A stretch of 64,000 bases of DNA, taken from positions 15,078,053 through 15,142,052 of the forward strand of contig CM053335.1 of the NCBI GenBank assembly GCA_028583605.1. Reading direction: 5' to 3'. The notes under the pieces were generated by a model. The model was not told the DNA's origin. It was given only the letters and a program-made list of their open reading frames with translations, and ran no database searches. The DNA is from Dastarcus helophoroides (taxonomy: Eukaryota; Arthropoda; Insecta; Coleoptera; Bothrideridae). Below, piece by piece: positions 56,289 through 64,000 of this stretch (the stretch's first letter is position 1; each line of letters begins with the position of its first letter). The translations under genes and the position numbers were made by a program.

Positions 56289-57348
56289 TTAAATTAAATG
56301 TTCAACATAACCACCAGCTTCACGATGGCAAATGAGCAGTTTCTGTAGCAAAGAATTGTTCACATCCACCAAGACGTTTTCATTGATATTTTGGAAAGCA
56401 ACACGAACCCGGTCCATCATGTCTTCTCTGGTAGTTGGTGGTTCCTGGTACACAACTTGCTTAACATGATTCCACAAGAAAAAGTCTGGCTTAGTTAAAT
56501 CCGGTCATCTTGCGGGCCATGCCACTGGACCTCCTCTTCCTATCCACTTGTTAGGGAATTGTGTATTGGGGAACTCCCTTACGTCCCTTCAATAATGTGC
56601 CGGTGCCCCATCATGTTGGAATCACATTTGCCGCACGGCAGCAAGAGGCAAATTGTCTATCATTTCGGGCAATTGATTTTGCAAAAAAAAGCAAGTAATT
56701 GTTGGCATTCAAATGTTCATTGAAGAAGTGTGGTCCGACAACAAATCTTCCTATGACACCACCCCAAACATTCAGAGACCACCTATGCTGATGGTCTAAG
56801 GGCCTTATCCAATGAGCATTTTCAGTGTGGTAATAATGGGAGTTGTGTCTTCCCACGAAGCCGTTCTTATGAAATGTACATTCGTCGGTAAATAGTACAT
56901 TGTCCAAAAAGTCATTTTGTTCTTGTAGTTCTCGTAACGCCCACTCACAAAACTGCATTCGATTGTTGAAATCAGCTTGATTGAGTTCCTGTACTAGCTG
57001 GACACGATACGGATGAAACTTATTTTTACGCAAGATTCATAAAACCGAGGTTTGACTTATTTGTAATTCCGTGCTTATTATTCTGGTACTTAAATGCGGA
57101 TCTTGGACAACAGCAGCCGCTACTAAAACTTGGTTTTCTTCATGCGTCGTTGGTTTTCTACTCTCCTTTTTCTCGTATTTCGTTCTCCCAGTTCGCTCAA
57201 ACCTCTCTCTCAATTTAGCGAATGCCGCCGAATTTGGATGTCTCCGATCGGCAAAGCGTTGGGCATAAATTCTTGAGGCAAGAAATGGATTTCTGTCAGC
57301 ACTGCCCAAGGCGTAAACCATGTCGACCAATTCTTCTTGAGAAAACAT
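56289..57348 (-). pseudogene. Tc1/mariner-type transposase with DUF4817 domain, DD41D spacing, inactivated
   Basis: Frame 57348-57037 gives the HTH (MFSQEELVDMVYALG, RRHPNSAAFAKLRERF). Frame 57033-56611 continues with HPYRVQLVQELNQADF, FTDECTFHKNGF (first Asp), and SLNVWGGVIGRFVVGPHFF. Then QHDGAPAH (second Asp), RWIGRG-like KWIGRGGPVAW, and PDLTKPDFFLW (third Asp). HVKQVVYQEPPTTRED follows to the end at 56289. I count 41 residues between the second and third Asp. Stops replace Trp before QHDG, a residue after PAHY, and Ser in AR-PDL, so it is dead despite retained Asps. A frame change also lies near 57035. Confidence 0.85.
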
Positions 57349-58087
57349 TGTCTTTCAGTACTAATACCAAGACCTCGCGACAACAATGAGATAAACTGTC
57401 AGTTATTGCCGGACAAACGAAACGAAACAAAAACGCGACATCCAGGGCTAACGCGATAATACAAAATTAATTAAAATTTTTACAAAATTCTAAATTTCTC
57501 AAAAATTATTAGACGGAGGTGGCAATACCTGTTACCAAAAAAAGGTTATTTAATTTCGCATCTGATAAGATAATCCAAGATAGGTGGTTCCATTTGAAAA
57601 GATTAAGTTATGCATGTTTGAACAACTGAAGAATTGAGTCGACCGATGTGAAGAAATTTAGGAAATTTTGCCAACAGCAAAGACGTAAACAAATACTCAA
57701 TTTCTTCCTGAATCCAAAACCGTATGCCACACAACTCTGAGTCATTGCGTTTGGAAAATATCTTTAATGGCGTCAAGCTCCGAAATCGTCAAATTTAACC
57801 AAAAAAATTAAATTACGCGAAAACGGTTCAACTAAGGGCCTATGTCGTCTTAATAAATTCATATTCATTTTTAACAAGAAATCCAAAAATGTAAAAATAC
57901 ATAGAGTGTTCTATTTAAAACAAGAAAGTTGTGTTCATTTGCGGTGCAACCGGAAGGCCGCCATATTTGGCAATAATTTTAGGTTGTGGATAACTTTATT
58001 TCGAACAACTTTTATTCGAAACATTTTTCAATATTTTGAACGATACGTCTACCAAAGACCGATTCCCGCTTAGTGACTCACCCTGTA

Positions 58088-58690
58088 TATCAGTCAAGAT
58101 TAGATTCGATTTTTTTGCTCTATTGATTGACGTTGAAGGTAATTCTAATAGAAGTTTACTCTGGAATATCGATTTTCTACGCATCTTCCAAATACTGTAC
58201 TATTTAAAAAGATCACCTTATGAATAATACCGTTTTTGGAAAATGTGGGGAAACTCGCAATTGAGTATGTTTTAGTCAAGATTAGATCTAATTCTTTTGC
58301 TTTCTAAATCATCCTTACTTCATCCTAATTGAAGTTTAATCCGAAATTCGATTTTTCGAGCATCTTCCGAAGACGGTATTATGTCTAACGGCCACGTTAT
58401 GAATAATACGGTTTTCGGAAGATGTGAGGAAAATTGCAATTAGAGTATATATTAGTCAAATCAGATTTGATTTTCTTGCTCTCTCTTGATTGATGTTAAA
58501 GTTAATTGTAATAGAAGTTTACTCTGAATATCGATTTTCTACGCATCTTCCAAATACTGTAATATTCAAAATGGTCACCCTATGAATAATAGCGTTTTTG
58601 GAAAATGTGAGGAAAATCGAAATTGGAGTATTTTTCAGTTAACATTAGATTTAATTCTCTTGCTCTCTAGGTCACCTTTTTTTAATTACA
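58088..58690. repeat. Satellite with ~180-bp units, right part
   Basis: Units continue after the foldback element (AATAATACCG at 58223, AATAATACGG at 58402, AATAATAGCG at 58584), in the same A/B alternation. The short frames 58036-58227 and 58582-58779 are artefacts. Confidence 0.85.
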
Positions 58691-58806
58691 ATCTATTTAG
58701 GTATCTCCTCGAAGATGATAGGCTGGCGAAAGGCGTTAGAACAACCTCTGTTGTGTTTTTTAATCTTTCTTGGTTTTAGGGGACAAGATTTTTATTTCAA
58801 TTTTTA
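58691..58806. mobile_element. Foldback repeat relic, one arm
   Basis: 'cgaagatgataggctggcg', 'aaaggcgttagaacaacc', 'tgttgtgttttttaatc', 'ttcttggttttaggggac', 'aagatttttatttc': the right arm of the family with a decayed centre. It lies at the edge of the ~180-bp satellite. Confidence 0.65.
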
Positions 58807-61800
58807 AAATAGAGATAAATACGTGAAGAAAGCAAAACATTTTGAAAGATCTATAAATACTATTATACGTTTTATTTGTTGAGAGTACCATAATTTTCTT
58901 CTGTTAATTCCTCTGAAAATAATACCATTTGTTGCAATTCGACAATTTCAAGATAAACAACGTACACGGCAAGGGAAACGTCGGCCCTCAAAGGCCTACT
59001 TTTCCAATATTTTTCGTCATATAACGACCCGTTCGGCTAGAACAAATTTCGCTTTATCAGATTTGTATTCCTCGGCCCAGAGGCTTGTTATTGCCGGTCC
59101 GAAATTACATTATGAAGCAGCACATTACGAACCAATATTGCCCCAGCCATTTCTATTTCGACCGCACGCAATTTTAATTTTTATCCTTTTATGACGTTTT
59201 GGTCACGCTCCCCACAAACGCGTTTTTCTGTGACAGAAAAAGAAATATTGAAGGAAATTTGATTACCACTTGACTGGACGACCAATCAATTTTGACTTGG
59301 GTAAAATAGTAATAATTTTTTAAGGTTAGTTTTGGTGTTTTATAAACAAAATGATGGTGGCAGCCAGGAATTTCTCAGCTGAATTCATTTTTTTAGACAC
59401 GCTAAGACAGCAACGAGATTATTCGCGTCCCAAGCGAATACGCACGGTGGAGCTACAGTTTTCCTGGTTTTCGTCGTTTTTCTTGTCAGACTTTCGTCAT
59501 AACTTCATATATTTTCCATATTTATAAGCCAGGTGCCTCTCAAATATTCATAGGATTTCGATGCTTGCAAAAAAGAAAGGTTGGTAGCTTTATGCAGATT
59601 TAAAAAGTGTTGATGTTACTAAATATTTCATTCGTGGGATATATGCGGTCTCGGGCGACAAGACGTGGCATTACTTTTTTTAGAAATATGAAGAAAGTTG
59701 GAGCAGCTGACATTAAAATATTAACTGATTTATTGATCCTAATAGCATTCCAAGTTTTAATATTTATGAAATTGGTAAAAGGATAAAACAGCATTTATAT
59801 AAAAAAGTTAATCAAACTGATTGGTCGGGCGCTCAAGCGAAATAATGTGGCTGTGATGAATTTATCCCGCTTTATATTATAAAAAAGAGACAAATGGCTC
59901 TCTCCTCCACATGCGTGACCTTCTTATCTCGAACACATTTGTTTTTGCATGAAAAATGCCCAAACATTCTAAAAAAACCCTCAAAAAAAAGTTTCGCATG
60001 AAACAGGAGAGGCGGCTAATAAAAACCGACGATAAAAATGTGGAGGTAAGCGCAGAGCAGTTCCGCGCGAAGAGATTTACGGAAATCCATTAGTTTTTTG
60101 CCAACAAGTGAGCAACAAATTTAGCAAATCGCCTTAGCAAAATGTATTTATTCAGTCATGTCTAGACTCGGAATCGTTATCGTCATTTAACACGGGCCGT
60201 TAGGCCCGCCGCGGCAAAAAACAAGTGAAAAATCTGGCCGAACCCTTTAATCCACATTTGCAGTTTATTGTATTCGCCGTTTCATAAATAGCCGGGGAAG
60301 TCCCCGGGGACCGTCCCTCCAATTGCAACGAAACGAAGAAGGGCCGCTCTCGCCTGTTTTTGTTCAGGATGGTTCAGATTTAAGATGTTTCGAATCTGGA
60401 GAGTTGAGTAGTTTAATTTTACCGTATCTTAACTGACGTGTAAAAACGAAAGTGTGTTTGTCCGTTTGTTAGTCCGCCTTCTACGACTTAATTACGACTT
60501 CGAGGAAAATTGGTATAGACTCACTTTGTAGGCGAGATCAATAGAATTAAAAGTTCGAGTTCTTGCAAAAGTTCGAATTTTTTAAAAGATGCTGATGCTC
60601 ATCCTACGCCTTCGCAACATATAGTCCAGGTTATTCCATCAGAACATTTTTTCTCTAACACGATTAGAGAAACTGCACATGCTATGACTAAAAATTGTGA
60701 TAAAACAAATATTATTCTAGCACCCGTTTAGGATAGCGCAGCTCGGGCTACAAACTTTTCGCTCGTGTGTAATATGCGCCATTCCATAACTAACAAAATT
60801 TTTCATTTCAGAGAAAGTTTAAGAAACACAGATTTAAAAATTGCAATACATACTTTTAGACGAACTGTCTTTATTTTCTCATCTCGTAGTGCTCCAAAGG
60901 TATAATGGGATTGCCCTTTGCGGGTGGATTGTGTTTAAAAAAACATGAAATCGAGTGTCGAAATTTCACATATTTGCCAGAAAAGCAAATTAGGTTAATT
61001 AAGAAAAATCTAGACATTTTCGAGGGTCAGTCGCCATTGTGTTCCGTTTGAAAAGAACAAACGTCGCCGAGCTAAAACCGGCTGCGACAAGGGGATGAAA
61101 AGAGTACGCTCGCCGGCCATTAGTCCCTTTGGAACACATCAACAAACATAGAAAGTTTCCTGTAATAGTGTGTTTTTCCAAGAGACTCTTACGGTCGTCC
61201 GTAAACGCCGTCAGCGTTGTGGAGTAGGTGTTTCAACAACCCGTCCTAACCCCTTGTTGTACGAGACCCGGACGGCCCTTGAAAGGGAACATTAGCCACT
61301 TATTTATCTTGCGTTAGGCACGGCAGTCAGCGTTTTCTCAGTTCAAAGTTGCTAAGTGATAATTCACTGTCATTTTGCGATGTCGGAAATTAAATAACAA
61401 TTCTTTTATCCCCGCGTTCTGCCCTCGGCAAACGGACGTTCCTACCCCCAAAAGACAAAAACGACAAGTTGGCTTCGTCCGAAATATTCAAAATGAAACG
61501 AACGTTAGTGTAACAGTCAGATATATGAATAGACGCTTAAGGATCTAGGTTTCTCCGGCGCATCCACCAAAATGTACCAACGGATTTAACTCTTTCTCGA
61601 CGTGCTATTTTCCTATTTTTAAATATGCCCATAAGGCGAGGTTTACGGAATTATGGTCTTCGTTGTTGTAGCATACATTTATCGGAAAAGTACGATAATC
61701 GGCGTCTCTACAAGAATATTGTACTAAATTAAGAATATAATTCGGATAAATACAGACTTCGACTATTTGTCACTTTTTTTTAACGCGGGAATATACGGTC

Positions 61801-61973
61801 TTTGGTGCGAAAGGGTTAATTAGTTAAAAAACTTTAACAGAAAAATGTATAGAGATCTACTGGGTAACGTTTTTTTTAATTAATTTTTAATAGATATCTC
61901 ACTTCCTAAATTTATTTGACTTTGTCGTGACATTTGTAGGCATTATAACCTCACTTTTAATCGACTTTTCAAG
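58807..61973. other. Anonymous DNA, no supported feature
   Basis: The largest stretch without clear repeats in the right part. Frames 59600-59794 and 60999-61181 have no known domain. Locally G+C-richer DNA lies at 60.2-60.4 and 61.0-61.5 kb. If host regulatory DNA is present, this is a candidate region. Confidence 0.4.
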
Positions 61974-62013
61974 GGCGATTCCGCCATAAATAATTATTTA
62001 TGGGGGAATCGCC
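61974..62013. repeat. 40-bp palindrome with one mismatch
   Basis: GGCGATTCCGCC followed by 'ataaataattatttat' and its inverse GGGGGAATCGCC. Every base pair matches around 61993/61994 except one (G83 with G04 in the local count). It is followed by a run of T. Confidence 0.85.
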
Positions 62014-62211
62014 TTTTTAATTTTAATTTATGTATGCTATTAAGGCGTTTTTTAGTAATTTAAATAATGCTTCATTTAAAAAAACTTTTGAACAGAAATA
62101 ATGCCAATAACAAACACTTGACTGCTTATTCTTCATGAAAAAAAACTTGACTGCTTATTGGAAACTCCTGAAAATGGAATAAACAAAAGTAAAAAAAAAA
62201 TGTTCCAATAT
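62014..62211. other. Short A/T-rich flank
   Basis: It contains a local direct repeat of 'cttgactgcttatt' (about 62118 and 62147). Nothing else is recognised. Confidence 0.5.
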
Positions 62212-62571
62212 TGTTGCGGGTTTATCGGTTCGAATTGATTATTAGTGAATTGAATAATACCCACTTTATTACCAAACTGAACTTGGAACACTACAACTGA
62301 ATAATGAACTCACTTATTTACTTCTAACTACTAACTCACTAATTACACTGACTGACTCTAACTACCTGACTGACTCGAGGGAAAGGCGACCGCCTTATAT
62401 AGTTTCGGCTTCCAGGTTCTAGAAAAATCTCGCAGATAAGGCTTATCGTTTGTCGAAATTTCTGGAACGCCTATCTGACGTTTGCTTCATTATCGCGGCC
62501 GCTTTTCCCTTATCAGATCTTTCTAGAAACCCCTTTTACGTACTGAATTCTACAATTTACGTATCGTTACA
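62212..62571 (-). mobile_element. Solo LTR of the gypsy family
   Basis: It starts TGTTGCGGG and ends CGTTACA on the plus strand, with the family landmarks ('cccactttattacc', 'gcgaccgccttatatag', 'ttatcgcggccgc'). ATAT at 62208-62211 and ATAT at 62572-62575 are the target duplication. Confidence 0.88.
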
Positions 62572-62575
62572 ATAT

Positions 62576-63150
62576 GATTCATGACTTTCAACTTGGTAGC
62601 ACACGGCGTTATTTTTTTTGAAACTGTAGCTTACTGATTTTGTTTTAAGTAAACCTTGCAAACAAAAAATGCTTTTGGGGTGTCTAAAGCACGGTGATTA
62701 ACATCTATAATTTTCCTCCTTTGATATATTTAGAAATATGGAGCATTGTTATTTAAAACTGCAGTTTTGTCTAAAATGAAATATCCACTTTAGCACGTTA
62801 CACAAAAATGTCGAAATATTGAAAATAAATCTAAATTTAAAAATAAATAACAATATTAAAAATGAAAAGTTTTAAATAAGTAGAAATATATAAAAAAATC
62901 TAAGGTTTAAAAGAGGGGATTTGATAAAATCTCCAAAAATCGAATGAATGATCGAAATTTGGAGAAAAAAACCCCTAGTTTTCTCAAATCTTCGGAACAA
63001 AAATCGATTATTCGTAATATCGATGGAAGGCGAATTTTGAAAATGAAATTTCCATAAAATCGATTTAAAAAAAAAAATTTTTGAAAGAACTGAATTTAAA
63101 AAAACCTAAAAAATATTGGGAGTACAAATAGAAAACCGCCGTTTTTCCAG
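62576..63150. repeat. A/T-rich DNA with degenerate satellite words
   Basis: From about 62790, words such as 'aaatgtcgaaatattgaaa' and 'gatcgaaatttggag' echo the large satellite without a period. No gene. Confidence 0.45.
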
Positions 63151-63174
63151 AGGTGGCGCCAGCATTGAAAATCG

Positions 63175-63842
63175 TTAGAAAAGTCCGATCAGAAACCTCA
63201 TACAGCAAGCTAAGGCATCGATCAACAAGTCTACATCATCTCGTGTGTCTATTTTTACTGTGCTTTGTTTTGTTGCGTCTTTGCTCGCTTTGAATTCGGT
63301 TCGTCGACTTCTGTCCACTCGGCTGACTATCTTTTGGATTCTGGTGTGTAATAGTGAAGCCATGTCTGATCCATTGTCACATATCGACGATAGAATTTCA
63401 TTTTATTGCGGTTAAACAGCGCCAAACACTCCTCTGAAGCATCGATTCGTTGTTGTTTTTGGTCGACTGTAAGCTCACGCGGCACCCACTTTGCACAGAG
63501 CTTTCGCATACCCAAATGTTCGTGTAAAATGGTAAAAACACTACCATCTGATACCTTTACAATGTCAGCTAGCTCGTGCACCTTCAATTTGCGCTCGTTC
63601 ATAACCAATTTGCGGATTTTTTTGATGTTTTTTGGAATTTCAGCCTCATTTGGGCGTCCACTGCGCTCTGCATCATTTGTGCTGATACGACCGCATTTAA
63701 ATTCAGCAATCCACTTCTCTACCATTTGTCTCGATGGAGCCGAGTTCGGATAATGTTTGTCAAGTCATTGTTTGGTTTCCACTGTATTTTTTTTTATCAA
63801 AAAGCAATGCTTTATCAAAACTCGAAATTCACTTTTTTCCAT
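63175..63842 (-). pseudogene. Mariner transposase, N-terminal part, inactivated
   Basis: Start Met at 63842 (MEKSEFRVLIKHCF). An in-frame TGA replaces the expected Trp in NTVETKQ-LDKHYPNSAPSR. The long frame 63725-63327 has VEKWIAEFKCG, SGRPNEAE, the second HTH (VHELADIVKVSDGSVFTIL), AKWVPRELTVDQKQQR, and RYVTMDQTWLHYYTPES. The catalytic box has its Asp, but Glu is replaced by Gln (MDETW is usual). A stop follows YTPESKR, then SAEWTEVDEPNSKRAKTQQ, after which homology fades near 63255. The second and third catalytic Asps are missing. Wording differs clearly from the 52.3-kb mariner, so it is a different subfamily. Confidence 0.85.
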
Positions 63843-64000
63843 TTTTTTTTTCAATAACAACAGTTGTTTTACACAAAATGCTATAACTCACGAATCAATA
63901 ATTAGAGAGCTGTCAAATTTATACACGTATCGTTTGAAGGTTAGTACTAAATAAAAATCATATGGAAAAGATTCTAGTAACGCCATCTGTGTGTCATCCT
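63843..64000. other. 5' flank of the right-edge mariner
   Basis: It probably includes the element's 5' untranslated region. 'aacgccatctgtg' at 63981 may lie near its TIR: 'aggtggcgcca' at 63151 on the other side is a loose inverse. The end is not established because the window stops here. Confidence 0.35.

Larger units (their letters stand above)
54910..58085. mobile_element. Foldback Tc1/mariner-type element with 1.28-kb inverted arms
   Basis: Left arm 54910-56184 and right arm 56807-58085 are inverted copies with scattered differences. Both ends read CAGGGTGAGTCACTAAGCG outside-in. TA at 54908-54909 and at 58086-58087 is the target duplication. Removing element and one TA restores GAGTATATATCAG, exactly the word in a neighbouring satellite unit near 54237. 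Each arm holds the 5' half of a DUF4817-type transposase. The 622-bp centre holds the 3' half once, on the minus strand. It looks like one element whose 5' half was copied in inverse at its far end. Confidence 0.85.

Overview
This window looks like gene-poor, A/T-rich intergenic or heterochromatic DNA from an insect, with a beetle as my best but weak guess. I found no host protein gene, rRNA or tRNA that I can support. The open frames that carry protein signatures all belong to transposable elements: a Ty3/gypsy retroelement, a DUF4780/EEP non-LTR retrotransposon, two mariners plus mariner relics, a DUF4817-type Tc1/mariner transposon, and a Penelope-like GIY-YIG fragment. This set is typical of insects. 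All appear damaged. Most remaining open frames are products of tandem repeats or low-complexity DNA.

Layout. 1-10 kb: a MITE, scattered old monomers with an 'ATTCATAATGAT' core, then a composite satellite with a period of about 386 bp (4.2-6.6 kb), then anonymous DNA. 10.7-15.2 kb: a head-to-tail array of short LTR-like units, each ending in an 18-nt tRNA-Lys primer-binding site. A non-LTR retrotransposon that has lost its 3' half is embedded in it. 15-28 kb: anonymous DNA with a 124-bp minisatellite (16.9-17.7), a ~418-bp tandem repeat (19.2-20.2), solo LTRs, two ~0.95-kb copies of one composite block (22.3-23.3 and 25.9-26.9), and a LINE 3' end (24.2). 28-48 kb: mostly a very large low-complexity satellite built on a TTTCGA / GTCGAAATTTT theme. 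It has a 391-bp higher-order array at 30-33 kb and is interrupted by a 5.5-kb gypsy element (36.3-41.9). Its strand sense flips near 43-44 kb. 49.0-49.8 kb: a minisatellite of about 16 bp. 51-58.7 kb: a satellite with alternating ~173/182-bp units and internal inverted repeats. It is broken by a mariner, a Penelope-like remnant and a 3.2-kb foldback element whose two 1.28-kb arms each carry the 5' half of the same transposase. 59-64 kb: anonymous DNA, a 40-bp palindrome, a solo LTR and a mariner at the right edge.

Three themes recur. First, tandem arrays appear to have been seeded by transposon pieces. Second, most arrays contain short self-complementary units. Third, one foldback repeat family at no fewer than eight places carries a hammerhead-ribozyme-like motif (CTGAAGA, hairpin, GAAA, with a stem I), and the hairpin stem shows a compensatory change between copies. 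A Penelope-like remnant lies in the same window, and that class of element is known to carry hammerheads. This is the lead I would follow first. Translations, repeat periods and target-site duplications were read by eye. Family assignments come from recognised motifs, not from any search.
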